A stretch of DNA of 64,000 nucleotides from contig NZ_VIQT01000024.1 of NCBI RefSeq assembly GCF_010206195.1, positions 1 through 64,000 on the forward strand, written 5' to 3'. A model generated the notes under the pieces. It was not told the origin of the DNA, searched no databases, and was given only the letters and a program-made list of their open reading frames with translations. Both the position numbers and the translations under genes were made by a program. The DNA comes from Anaerotruncus colihominis. GTDB lineage: Bacteria; Bacillota; Clostridia; Oscillospirales; Ruminococcaceae. Positions 1 to 9,000 of this stretch are shown here, in pieces (within the stretch, counting starts at the first letter, position 1; each line of letters begins with the position of its first letter).

Positions 1-287
1 GTGGGCCGTTACCCCGCCAACTGGCTAATCGGACGCGAGCCCATCTTTCAGCGGATTGCTCCTTTGGTTGCAAGGACATGTGTCCCCGCAACTTCATGCG
101 GTATTAGCAGCCGTTTCCGGCTGTTATCCCCCTCTGAAAGGCAGGTTGCTCACGTGTTACTCACCCGTCCGCCACTAAGCTTACACTCGTCCATCCGAAA
201 ACTTCAGAATGTAAGCCCCGTTCGACTTGCATGTGTTAGGCGCGCCGCCAGCGTTCGTCCTGAGCCAGGATCAAACTCTTTGATAAT
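1..287 (-). rRNA. rrs: 16S ribosomal RNA, 5' portion (partial)
   Basis: The complement of 269-279 is the universal AGAGTTTGATC near the 5' end of bacterial 16S rRNA, and the sequence continues with the conserved CTGGCTCAG and GGCGGCGCGCC blocks. The mature 5' end is placed about 8 nt upstream of that motif, near 287, by analogy with known 16S genes. The gene runs off the left edge, so only the first ~290 nt are present. The type is clear; the exact end is approximate. Confidence 0.97.
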
Positions 288-537
288 GGTATTAAAAACT
301 CTCTCGAGCTTTCAATCTTAAAATCAAAGACGATCCAGCTTCGTTTCCTTTGCTGGTTTCGCTTGTACGTCCATCTCTCGATGGATGCACTCAATTTCGT
401 TTCCAGGGTCCTTAGCTTCCCCTTCCAAACCCTCTCGGGCCCTTCCGGTTTCGCTTCGGTTCTTTCCTTCTCGTTGTTCATTTTTCAAGGTGCTGCTTGT
501 CCCTGGCTTGTGGGTGTCACCCTCAAGCGGGAGTTTC
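288..537 (-). other. 16S rRNA leader region
   Basis: This is the transcribed spacer between the rrn promoter (538-566) and the mature 16S 5' end. It holds no convincing open frame on either strand. Its complement carries purine-rich GAAAGAACCG and GAAACCAGC tracts of the kind found in leaders processed away with 16S. A nut-like box A was not identified with confidence. Confidence 0.6.
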
Positions 538-566
538 AGTCTATCATGAAATCCAGGCAAAGTCAA
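538..566 (-). promoter_or_regulatory. rrn operon promoter
   Basis: On the minus strand a -35 hexamer TTGACT (561-566) is followed after exactly 17 nt by -10 TAGACT (538-543). It lies about 250 nt upstream of the 16S 5' end. The sequence further upstream (567-700) is very A/T-rich with several TTGAAAA tracts and could act as an UP element. Confidence 0.8.
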
Positions 567-754
567 GCGTTTTTCATAAAAAAATTCAAAAAATTTTACC
601 TGCTTAATTTTTCAACGTGTTTTCAACATTTAGACCCGCCTTCGCAAGCCGATTTTCAACTCTTTCAACACTTTTATGTTGAAAACAATTTTTTCCGCTT
701 TTCGCCTGCGTCTCTATCATGCCCATACAAAAAAGAAAAAATTCACAAAATTGA

Positions 755-782
755 TTGCAATCCATATAAATTATGCTATACT
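755..782 (+). promoter_or_regulatory. Promoter of tRNA-Arg
   Basis: TTGCAA (755-760), a 16-nt spacer and TATACT (777-782) lie about 44 nt upstream of the tRNA. The tRNA is transcribed away from the rRNA operon. The stretch 567-754 between the two divergent promoters is AT-rich and holds no gene. Confidence 0.7.
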
Positions 783-825
783 ATATAGGCATCAGCTTTT
801 ATTCCTTGGGAATTGCTGTGGTTAT

Positions 826-902
826 GCGCCCGTAGCTCAGCTGGATAGAGCGTTAGACTCCGACTCTAAAGGCCGTGCGTTCGAATCGCATCGGGCGTAC
901 CA
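826..902 (+). tRNA. tRNA-Arg (anticodon CCG)
   Basis: A full cloverleaf can be drawn. The acceptor stem GCGCCCG pairs with CGGGCGT (a G-U pair at the first position), the D arm contains AGCTC, the anticodon stem TTAGA/TCTAA encloses loop CTCCGAC with anticodon CCG, the T arm contains GTTCGAATC, and the 3' CCA is encoded. It reads the CGG arginine codon. It is a single gene with its own promoter and terminator. tRNA 3' ends are common integration targets, but here the tRNA and its terminator are intact and no repeat of the 3' end was noticed elsewhere in the window. Confidence 0.95.
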
Positions 903-907
903 ACTTC

Positions 908-957
908 GAAGTTGCATTTAGCCTTTGAAAAAAGGCTAAATGCAACTTCTTTTTTTA
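908..957 (+). terminator. Rho-independent terminator after tRNA-Arg
   Basis: A long perfect stem starting GAAGTTGCATTTAGCC at 908 pairs with GGCTAAATGCAACTTC, and an eight-T tract follows. It begins 5 nt after the tRNA CCA. Confidence 0.95.
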
Positions 958-959
958 GC

Positions 960-988
960 TTGACCATCTTTCAATATTTACATATAAA
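960..988 (+). promoter_or_regulatory. Promoter at the left end of the element (par operon)
   Basis: TTGACC (960-965), a 17-nt spacer and TATAAA (983-988) make a near-consensus promoter. It sits directly against the tRNA terminator and points into parA-parB. A transcript would have an untranslated leader of about 290 nt containing the intrinsic terminator at 1186-1218. Confidence 0.7.
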
Positions 989-1185
989 TATTTTATGAGA
1001 ACCGGCAAAACCTTGTGAAACAGCGCATTACGCCGCATTTCCTGACAACAGACCACCCCAATTACTACGAATTTACTACCAGGGGATGAGCTTTGATACG
1101 ACGAAACACCGGGAAATGCGGACATACGGTTTTGCGCCACCCTTTGACCTACCCTCTAAAAATGACATATCGCCCGACTGGATAG

Positions 1186-1218
1186 GCCGTCTTTTCTGCA
1201 TGAGAAAGGCGGCTTTTT
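1186..1218 (+). terminator. Terminator or attenuator in the parA leader
   Basis: GCCGTCTTTTCT pairs with AGAAAGGCGGC (one G-U pair and one bulge), followed by TTTTT. It lies between the promoter at 960-988 and parA, in the gene-poor stretch 958-1285. It either ends an upstream transcript or acts as a conditional attenuator for par expression. No leader peptide with a good RBS was found in front of it. Confidence 0.65.
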
Positions 1219-1285
1219 CCATGTCCGTACATAGCCGTCTGTTTCGCCGCAGGCGGCTAAATCTATGAAAGGAGGGAACCCCAAA

Positions 1286-2107
1286 ATGGCGAAACCGAAA
1301 GTGATAAGCGTAGCAAATCAAAAGGGCGGAGTTGGCAAAAGCACGACCGTCTACAACCTGGGGGCCGGTCTTGCGCTGGAAGGAAAGAAAGTTCTCCTGC
1401 TGGACGTAGACCCCCAGGGCGATCTGACCAAAATGCTGGGCCAGCGCAAGCCCCACGACCTGCCCCTGACCCTTGCCAATGCCATGAACGACGTTGTGGC
1501 CGGGACAATGCCCCGCGACCACCCGGAGATCATGCACCACCATGAGGGCTTTGACTTTGTGCCGGGGAACCGCAGCCTGTCCGCCGTGGAGGTGGGGCTG
1601 GTGAACGTGATGAGCCGGGAAACGGTGTTGCGGCAGTATGTGGACAGCGTAAAGCGGGATTATGACTATGTTTTGCTGGATTGCCGCCCCTCGCTGGGTA
1701 TGCTGGTCATCAACGCCCTGTCCGCGTCGGATTATGTGCTTGTCCCCGTTCAGGCGGACTATCTGGCGGCGGAGGACATGACGGAGCTGGTGGGGACGGT
1801 GCGGAGCATCCAGCGTCAGATCAACCCCCGGCTGAAGATCGGCGGCGTGTTCCTGACGATGGCGAATGAAACCACGTTCCGCAAGGACATTGTGAACAGC
1901 GTCAAATCCAATTTCGGGCGACACCTGCCCGTGCTGGACACGGTGATCCCGGCCACGGTACGGCTGGCAGAGGTCAGCACAGCGGACAAGAGTATCTTCC
2001 AGCACGAACCCAGGGGACGGGCGGCGGACGCCTACCGCAGACTGACAAAGGAGGTGCTGGACATTGGCAGCAAAGAGCGCAGCCGGACTTCTGACCTCAG
2101 TAGATAG
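1286..2107 (+). CDS. parA: ParA/Soj-family partition ATPase
   Basis: This 273-residue protein carries the deviant Walker A motif KGGVGKST at residues 13-20, a DVDPQGDLT stretch near residue 41 and a Walker B-like YVLLDCRPSLG. These are the hallmarks of ParA/MinD P-loop ATPases that position plasmid or chromosome DNA together with ParB. The start at 1286 is preferred over the upstream ATG at 1265 because a GGAGGG ribosome binding site lies between the two. Its 3' end overlaps parB by 44 nt, so the two are translationally coupled. In the family, ATP-driven ParA gradients move ParB-parS complexes. Here it probably stabilises the conjugative element in its circular form. Confidence 0.93.
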   Translation: MAKPKVISVANQKGGVGKSTTVYNLGAGLALEGKKVLLLDVDPQGDLTKMLGQRKPHDLPLTLANAMNDVVAGTMPRDHPEIMHHHEGFDFVPGNRSLSAVEVGLVNVMSRETVLRQYVDSVKRDYDYVLLDCRPSLGMLVINALSASDYVLVPVQADYLAAEDMTELVGTVRSIQRQINPRLKIGGVFLTMANETTFRKDIVNSVKSNFGRHLPVLDTVIPATVRLAEVSTADKSIFQHEPRGRAADAYRRLTKEVLDIGSKERSRTSDLSR

Positions 2108-3020
2108 TATGTTCACCACCCAGGAGGAACGGGACAACGCCCAGCGCAGCTATGTGATCGACCTGCCCACCGCCGAGATCAGCGACTTTCCCGACCACCC
2201 GTTCAAGGTGCGGATGGACGAGGAAATGGAGCAGATGGTGGAGAGCGTCAGGGAGCGGGGCGTTCTCTCCCCCGTGCTGGTGCGGCCTATGCCGGACGGC
2301 AGTTATCAGATGGTGTCGGGCCACCGGCGCAAGCTGGCGTCGGAACTGGCGGGCCTGCCCACGGTGCCCTGCATCGTCCGGGAGCTGACCGATGATGAAG
2401 CCATCATTATCATGGTGGACAGTAACCTCCAGCGTGAGCGTGTCCTGCCCTCGGAAAAGGCGTTTGCTTATAAAATGAGATTGGACGCTATGAATCGTCA
2501 GGCTGGGCGACCATCAAAAAATAATCTGACACCAGTGGTGTCAGAAAAAAGTCCCCGCACCAATGAACAATTAGCGGCCCAAGTTGGTGAAAGCCGTGAG
2601 CAAATACGCCGCTATATCCGCCTGACGAACCTTGTGCCCGAACTGCTGAACATGGTGGACAATTCTGTGCTGAAAGAAAAGGGCACGTTACAAATGGCCC
2701 TGCGCCCCGCCGTGGAGCTGTCCTATCTGCCGGAGAACGAGCAGAACGCCTTGTTGGAGGTCATGGAGGGCGAGGACTGCACCCCCTCCCATGCCCAGGC
2801 CATCAAAATCAGGGACTTTTCCGAAAAGGGCAAGCTGAACTCCGGCGTGATCCAGTCCATTTTGCAGGAGGAAAAGCCCAATCAGGTGGAACAATTCAAG
2901 ATACCCCGGAACCGTATCGACAAGTTTTTCCCTGCGGGGACGCCCGCACAGAAGATCGAGGACACCATCGTGAAGGCGTTGGAGATGTACCGCAAGCGGG
3001 AAAGGGCGAGGGAGCGATGA
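2064..3020 (+). CDS. parB: ParB/Spo0J-family centromere-binding protein
   Basis: This 318-residue protein has the ParB N-terminal nuclease-like fold with the CTP-binding box SGHRRKLA at about residues 85-92, then an IRELTDDEA-like segment and a central helix-turn-helix (about residues 165-190, TNEQLAAQVGESREQIRRY). The TTG at 2064 is chosen because GGAGG lies about 10 nt upstream; the ATG at 2109 has no ribosome binding site. It overlaps parA, as expected for a parAB operon. A parS site was not recognised by eye. Confidence 0.92.
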   Translation: MAAKSAAGLLTSVDSMFTTQEERDNAQRSYVIDLPTAEISDFPDHPFKVRMDEEMEQMVESVRERGVLSPVLVRPMPDGSYQMVSGHRRKLASELAGLPTVPCIVRELTDDEAIIIMVDSNLQRERVLPSEKAFAYKMRLDAMNRQAGRPSKNNLTPVVSEKSPRTNEQLAAQVGESREQIRRYIRLTNLVPELLNMVDNSVLKEKGTLQMALRPAVELSYLPENEQNALLEVMEGEDCTPSHAQAIKIRDFSEKGKLNSGVIQSILQEEKPNQVEQFKIPRNRIDKFFPAGTPAQKIEDTIVKALEMYRKRERARER

Positions 3021-3216
3021 ACGTCACACCTGGGGGGCAGTCTGCCCTTTTGCGGCCCTGGCACTTTCCACGCCCTCCCCCTCTCACACTCTCCCCCTCC
3101 AAACCCGCTGTACCTGCTGAAAAGAAAGGCTCTGCCCATCCTTTTTTCAGCCGGTAAAAACCTTTGAAGAGAAGCGCGCCAGCGCACGAACTATCAAACA
3201 CCGGGCAGCGTTTGAC

Positions 3217-3242
3217 CCCGTGGAGTGCCACGGGCTTTTTTT
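3217..3242 (+). terminator. Terminator after parAB
   Basis: CCCGTGG, loop AGTG and CCACGGG are followed by CTTTTTTT. A weaker hairpin (GGGCA/TGCCC with TTTT, 3035-3051) lies just after the parB stop. Together they separate the partition operon from the surface-protein genes. The rest of 3021-3277 holds no gene. Confidence 0.9.
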
Positions 3243-3277
3243 GCACCCAAAATCAAAAATATGGAGGTATTTTTTCT

Positions 3278-4213
3278 ATGAAGCGGAAAACCATCACCCA
3301 CGCGGCTCGGCTGCTGTGCGTCCTGGCCCTTGCCATGAGCCTGACCACCGCCGCCTTTGCCGCCGACCCGCCTGAACCCGCCCAGCCGTCACCCTGTTAT
3401 CCCACCGCCGTCACCCGGAGCGAGGACGGCGGCGAGATCAGGAAGATGTACGACCTGGGGCCGGAGGACGACCCCGCTGGCATCCCCCGTTCCGACTTTG
3501 AACAGGAGGGCTACCACTACACCCTCACCGACCTGCTGAAACAGGAACTCCCCGCCAACGAGAGCCGCCAGCACACGGAAACCGTGTCCGTTCCCAGCCA
3601 GAGCAAGGACATGGGCGCGGTGCTGGCCCTCCTGCCGCAGACAAAGGAGTTCATCACCGAGGACGGTCTTGCCGGGACGCTGGCCCTGAAGCTGGACACG
3701 GTGAAGGTGGAGGTGGCCGGGTATGGCAGCTCCACCAAGAGCGTCACCGCCACCCGCACCTACCCCGGCCTTGCCGACCAGGACACGCAGTATATCCCCA
3801 AGTCCATCACCGACAACGGCCACTCCCTGACCCTCCAGACCGTCAACTGGCAGACCGAGGGGGACGGCCACTTTACCGCTGTGGCGACCTACTCCGGCTC
3901 CGCCACCAGCTCCTATGTGAAGGGCTACACCGTCACTGCCGACTATGCGGGCACCGTCAGCCGTATCAACCTGAATAAGATACGCTATGTGGCGATCTTC
4001 GAGGGCACCGCCCTGGAACCCGCCCCCACAGAGGAACCCGGCGACACTTCCGACCCCGGCCTGACCGACCCCACCGCTCCCGTTGACCCCGCCGACCCCA
4101 CCGGCCAGGATGCCCCCACCGGCGAGAAGAACAGCGTCCTGCCCGTGGTGGCCGTTGTCGTAGTGGTGCTGCTGGGCGGCGGCGTGTTCTACTTCATCAA
4201 ACGCAGGAGGTAA
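3278..4213 (+). CDS. Secreted, C-terminally membrane-anchored protein
   Basis: This 311-residue protein has a clear signal peptide (positively charged start, hydrophobic core, cleavage near AAFA-ADPP). About 230 residues of soluble Thr/Gly-rich domain follow, then a Pro/Thr/Asp-rich linker (about residues 247-285), and a C-terminal hydrophobic helix ending in KRRR. That layout is a type I cell-surface protein. It has no LPxTG motif. ATG 3278 follows GGAGGT by 9 nt. The sortase gene starts 6 nt downstream, so the two are cotranscribed. The globular domain was not recognised. Confidence 0.85.
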   Translation: MKRKTITHAARLLCVLALAMSLTTAAFAADPPEPAQPSPCYPTAVTRSEDGGEIRKMYDLGPEDDPAGIPRSDFEQEGYHYTLTDLLKQELPANESRQHTETVSVPSQSKDMGAVLALLPQTKEFITEDGLAGTLALKLDTVKVEVAGYGSSTKSVTATRTYPGLADQDTQYIPKSITDNGHSLTLQTVNWQTEGDGHFTAVATYSGSATSSYVKGYTVTADYAGTVSRINLNKIRYVAIFEGTALEPAPTEEPGDTSDPGLTDPTAPVDPADPTGQDAPTGEKNSVLPVVAVVVVVLLGGGVFYFIKRRR

Positions 4214-4219
4214 ACTACC

Positions 4220-5044
4220 ATGAAGAAACTGACCATGCTTTTTTCCGTTCTGTGTCTGACCCTGGCCCTGACCGTCCCCGCCAGCGCCCTTGAGTACAAT
4301 ATCGACGGCCCCGGCGACCCGGAGTACGGCAAGTCCACTTCCATCGAGCCGGTGGTCACGGCTGACCGGGGCGAGCTGCCCAACGTGGATGTGAGCAAGA
4401 ACGCGGCCCTGATCCCGCCCACGTTCGGAAGCCCCACCGCCTACACCCTGAACACCGGCAACCCCCTGACCCCCAATTTGGCTCCCGGCTATATGCTGGG
4501 CGAGGGGGCCGTCATCAACGGCAATACCGGCGTGACCGTGGCCCCGCCCGACTTCAACACCATCCCCAGCGGCATCGTGTCCGGCAGCGGCAGCAACACC
4601 GGGGGGACGGCTACTCCCACCCCCTCCACCGGCTTCACGGAGGTCACGTCCGACCTCTATTACAGCGGCGGCTACCTCGCCACCTTGAAAATCCCCAGCC
4701 TGAACGTGAACGTCAAGGTCTACGAGGGCACGGGCAGTTCCGTCCTGGCGAAAGGGGCGGGCCACTTCGAGGACACCAGCATTTGGGACGGAAACTGCTG
4801 TATCGCCGGTCACAACCGGGGGGCCAACTGCTACTTTGGCGACATCCACAACCTGAACGTGGGCGACACCATCACCCTGACCACCCGGCTGGGCACCCGC
4901 ACCTACGCCGTCACCAGCGTGAACAAGATCAGCGAAACGGACAACTCCCTGCTGGCCCCCACCGCTGAAAACTGCGTGACCCTGTTTACCTGCGTCCGCA
5001 ATCAGAGCGCCTACCGCTGGGCTGTTCGGGCCGTGGAGGTCTGA
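4220..5044 (+). CDS. Secreted sortase-family transpeptidase
   Basis: This 274-residue protein has an N-terminal signal peptide, a low-complexity linker (about residues 60-145) and a C-terminal sortase domain. The catalytic residues are visible: His198 in CIAGHNRG, Cys258 in TLFTC, and Arg266 in the following AYRWAVRA. Sortases cleave LPxTG-like signals and join surface proteins to the cell wall or to each other. The TLxTC form resembles class D/E enzymes. ATG 4220 follows AGGAGG. It lies between an anchored protein and a transglutaminase/adhesin pair. The giant adhesin at 6062 ends in LPRTGY and is the obvious candidate substrate. Confidence 0.88.
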   Translation: MKKLTMLFSVLCLTLALTVPASALEYNIDGPGDPEYGKSTSIEPVVTADRGELPNVDVSKNAALIPPTFGSPTAYTLNTGNPLTPNLAPGYMLGEGAVINGNTGVTVAPPDFNTIPSGIVSGSGSNTGGTATPTPSTGFTEVTSDLYYSGGYLATLKIPSLNVNVKVYEGTGSSVLAKGAGHFEDTSIWDGNCCIAGHNRGANCYFGDIHNLNVGDTITLTTRLGTRTYAVTSVNKISETDNSLLAPTAENCVTLFTCVRNQSAYRWAVRAVEV

Positions 5045-5062
5045 TACCCACTGAAAAGGTAT

Positions 5063-5099
5063 TCGCACGTTGGACTGTTTGGCCCCCTTGTGGTACTGT
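5063..5099 (+). promoter_or_regulatory. Box-type promoter (site a) before the transglutaminase/adhesin genes
   Basis: TCGCACGT (5063-5070) adjoins a -35-like TGGACT, then 17 nt, then -10 TACTGT (5094-5099). The TCGCAC box starts exactly 31 nt before the -10 hexamer, as in the promoters at 12589, 19066 and 27248. It is the weakest match of the four. A small hairpin (GTTGGG/CCCAAC) follows in the leader. Confidence 0.6.
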
Positions 5100-5144
5100 T
5101 GGGACAGCAAATCCCCCAACATATCACACAGGAGGTCATTCATA

Positions 5145-5981
5145 ATGAAAAACAGTCTGAACCGTTTGATTGCCGGAATCGCCTGCACCGTCCTTATCGC
5201 CGGTCTGAGTGTTCCGGCCTACGCCGCAGAAGTCCAGCCGGAAGCCTACACCATTCAGACCACCCAATGGAGCCGGGAGGACTTCTCCCAGGACGCCAAC
5301 CCGGACGTGTTCACCGCCACCTATGACCGGGCGCTCTACAACGCCATCCGGCAGACGTTGGTGGACGGCACCAGCGACACCGCCCCCGCCTACACGATGG
5401 TGGGCGACAGCGAGTACAGCGCCGTCAAGAACCTGTTGGCCCGGATGGAGGGCGTTGTGCGGTATGAGCATCACGTCCCGGAGAACTTCACCAACTACTG
5501 GCAGCACCTGGACTATTTCGCTGTGTCCGCCGCCATGCCGGAGAATTACCAAGCGCCCTTTGACTTCATCCAGCCCATCATCGCAGAAGCGGCGGAGCTG
5601 GACACGGACAGCGAAAAGGTGGAGTACCTGAACGACTACCTGTGTACCCTGCTGGCCTACAAAAAGGGCAAGACGGCGGGCGTGACCCGCACCTTTGTCC
5701 AGCACAGCGGGGAGCTTCAAGCGGCCTGCGGCTCCTACGCCAGAGCGTTCAAGTTCCTGTGCGGGGCGGCTGGCATCCCCTGCTTCACCATCAGCACCAG
5801 CAACCACACCTGGAATATGGTCTATGTGGACGGCCAGTGGCTCCATGTAGACGTGTCCCTGAACGACCTGACGAGCAGCCATTCCATGCTGCTTCGGGAA
5901 ACCTACCCCAACCATCCAGACCGAGCGCCGGAACAGACGGCTTTCCTGAAAGAGCTGTTCGTCCCCGGCTCCACCAAGTAA
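5145..5981 (+). CDS. Secreted transglutaminase-like protein
   Basis: This 278-residue protein has a signal peptide ending near VPAYA and a C-terminal transglutaminase-like core. Cys195 (AACGSYARAF), His221 (SNHTWNMVY) and Asp236 (HVDVSLND) are spaced as the catalytic triad. This superfamily includes cysteine proteases and protein cross-linking enzymes. In this setting it may process or cross-link surface proteins of the adhesin module. ATG 5145 has GGAGG 10 nt upstream. The box-type promoter at 5063-5099 lies just before it, and the adhesin follows after 80 nt. Confidence 0.87.
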   Translation: MKNSLNRLIAGIACTVLIAGLSVPAYAAEVQPEAYTIQTTQWSREDFSQDANPDVFTATYDRALYNAIRQTLVDGTSDTAPAYTMVGDSEYSAVKNLLARMEGVVRYEHHVPENFTNYWQHLDYFAVSAAMPENYQAPFDFIQPIIAEAAELDTDSEKVEYLNDYLCTLLAYKKGKTAGVTRTFVQHSGELQAACGSYARAFKFLCGAAGIPCFTISTSNHTWNMVYVDGQWLHVDVSLNDLTSSHSMLLRETYPNHPDRAPEQTAFLKELFVPGSTK

Positions 5982-6061
5982 GACAACCGAACAAGCGCAT
6001 CGGATAGGCAGACTGTGAGAGCAGCCTGCCTTTTCTTATGCCCGGAAAGAAAGGAGAAACC

Positions 6062-9000
6062 ATGAAACACAAGCATTTCAACCGCCTGCTGTCCATGCTG
6101 CTGGTGGTGGCTACGCTGTTCGGCCTGATGGCCGTCCCCGCCAGCGCCGCCTCGCTGGGCGACAGCGGCACCGTTACCATCCAACAGGCCGGGTACGGCA
6201 ACTATCTGTCCAAGAAGAACGGCGGCACCATCGGCGGCGGCTACTGGAAGTACACCAGTAACAACGGCGTGACCGGCACCGCCTACTGCGTCAACCACGG
6301 GCTGAAAGGGGTATCCCCCTCCAAGGCCCTGACGGTGCAGGAGTACAACCGGGAACCTAAGACGATGGGAGCCTTTGCGAATGGCTATCCGAACCGCACC
6401 TTGGAGCAGTTCAAGGAGCTTCACGCCAATGATGTGCGGGGCATCGCCAGTCTGACGGAGGACGAGTACAAATACGCCACCCAGATGGCGGTTTGGGCCA
6501 CCTGCGGCCAGCTCTCCGTCCCCGGCACCTCCTTTACCGCTGGCCGGGATGTTCTGACGGAACCCACCTCGGACGCTCAGAAAATCCGCGTTTTTGACAG
6601 CATCAAGGCCATCCTGCGCCTTGCCAACGGCTGGACGCAGCACCTCCACACCGGCCTGTCCCTCCGGGCCGAGGAAAACCGGGACGTGCGCGGCGTGGAA
6701 GTGGTGAACGAGTTCGGCCTGGAAGGGGCCGCAGAGGACGGCACCGACGGCATCAAGCTGGAGCGCATCAACGGCAGGGAGTATTACACCCGCGTGGTGT
6801 ATGTGTCCTCCGCCACCTCCACCTGGATCGACGACTATAAAACCAAGGTGTACTCCACCGACGCCCCCCAGGGCACCATCTTTGTGGCGGAGAACAATTC
6901 GCCCCTGGAAACGGTGCAGGAGAACGGGGCCACCTGCTACAAGGTGGACACCAGCAAGAACCGCACCACCACCCTCAACTCCAACGGCGGCGAGTATTAC
7001 GGCGCGTTCAAGGTCTGCATCCCCGTGGACACCGCCGCCGCCGAGGGCAGCTTCACCATCAAGGCGGCGGGCGGCGTGGCGCAGTTCAACTTGTATCTGG
7101 CCTACAACCCCTCCGCGTCGGAGCAGTCCTATATCATTTCCGACCCCGGCTATACCAATCTGGACGCACAAATCCCCTTTAAGTGGAGCGGCACGGAGGA
7201 ACCCGACACCGCCAGCTTGCAGGTTATCAAGGCCGGGGCGGGCGGCGCTCCCCTGGAGGGGGCCGAGTTTACCCTGACCGGCGACAGGGGCACCAGCGTC
7301 AGCGGTGCCACCGACCGCAACGGCCAGATCGTGTGGCGTGACCTGCCCGCCGACGAAAAATTCACCCTGACGGAAACCGCCGCCCCGGAGGGCTATCAGA
7401 TCGTGGCCCCCATGAACGTCACCCTGACCCCTGGCCGCACGGAGTATGTGACCATCACAGACGACGTGGAACGGGGCTTCACCATCAAGAAGGTGGACGC
7501 GCAGAACAAGGGCAGCTTGCAGGGGGCCGTGTTCCGCTTTGAGCAGATCAACGGCTCCTATATGACCACCGGCATCACCGGCTTTGACGGCACCATTTCC
7601 TTTGAGGGCGACGAGCTGCCCTACGGTTCCTATCGTATCACGGAGCAGACGCCCCCGGACGGTTATGTGAAGTCTGACCGGGTGGAAACGGTGGAGTGGG
7701 ACGGCACCAAGGACGTGCTTATCACCTGGGAGAACGTGCGGGACATCAGCCTGACCATCATCAAGGTGGACGAGCAGACGGGCGTATCCCTCCCCAACGC
7801 CAGCTTTGATGTGTTCGCGGACGGCAAGCTCATTACCTCCGTCACCACCAACGACGACGGCGAGGCCCGCGTGACCGGCATCCAAAAAGAGGCGTATATC
7901 GAAATTGTGGAAACCGCCGCCCCCGCTGGCTATGTCCTGGATAAGACGCCCCACGGCATCCACATCGACCCCTACGACCCCGCCACCGAGGACGACCCTG
8001 TGCTGACCGTCACCAACCGGGCGCGGCCCGCCCTGCGTATTTTGAAGTACGACCTGAAAAGCAATTCCCCCATGCCTGATGTGACCTTTGAGGTCTGGCA
8101 TGACGGCGACCTCTTTGGGGAGTACACCACCAACGCCAGCGGCGAGATTTTCCTCTACGACCTGGAACCGGGCACCTACCTTGTGAAAGAGGTCGCCACA
8201 GATGACGCCCATGTGGTGAACAGCACCCCCCAGCAGATCGAATTGAAGGCCGGTGAAACGCAGACGCGGGAGCTGGTCTTTTTCAATTCCCTGAAACCGG
8301 GCATCCACTTGATTAAGGTGGACAGCATCACCATGAAATCCCTGCCCAACGTCCGCTTTGAGTTCAAGCTGGTGGGCGGGAGCTACCGGCAGGAGTTCAC
8401 CACGGACATCAACGGGGAAATCGACCTCTCCAAGCTGACCCCCGGCGCATACGAAGTGCGGGAGCTGGAGGCCCCGGACGGCTACCTGATCGACGATGCT
8501 GTTCGTGTCGTTCAAGTCAACCCGGACGAAAACGCCAATTTTGTGTTCACCAACACGCCCAAGCCCTCCCTGCGGCTTATCAAGACCAGCTCGGACGGCA
8601 CCCGGCTGGGCGGCGTCCATTTCAGGATCGCCCGCATTGAGGACGGCACCCACTACCTTGACCGTATCACCGACGATAACGGCGAGATCAACATCTCCAA
8701 GCTGGAACCGGGGGTGTACTCCGTCAAGGAGACAGCCACCGTTGCCGACCACATCCTGGACTTGCAGGAGTACCATGTGGAGCTGTTCCCCGGCCAGACC
8801 AGCACCATCACCATTGAGAACCAGCGCAGGCCCAACCTGATCGTCTACAAAAAGGACGCCGACACCGGCGACCCCATTCCCAACACCGTCTTTTTGGTAA
8901 AGGCGGCAGATGGCCACTCCGTTGACGAGATCAAGACGGACAGCGAGGGTAAGGCCACGCTGGACAACCTTCTGCCCGGAGTATACGAGGTAAGCGAGAA

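Noticed and set aside
601-690. Repeated TTTTCAAC/GTTGAAAA motifs upstream of the rRNA promoter
   Set aside because: Spacing is irregular and copies imperfect, so neither CRISPR nor origin iterons are supported; simple AT-rich upstream DNA is enough.
3389-5188. A 599-codon minus-strand open frame opposite the sortase region
   Set aside because: Gly/Val-rich shadow frame spanning three genuine plus-strand genes, including their intergenic signals.
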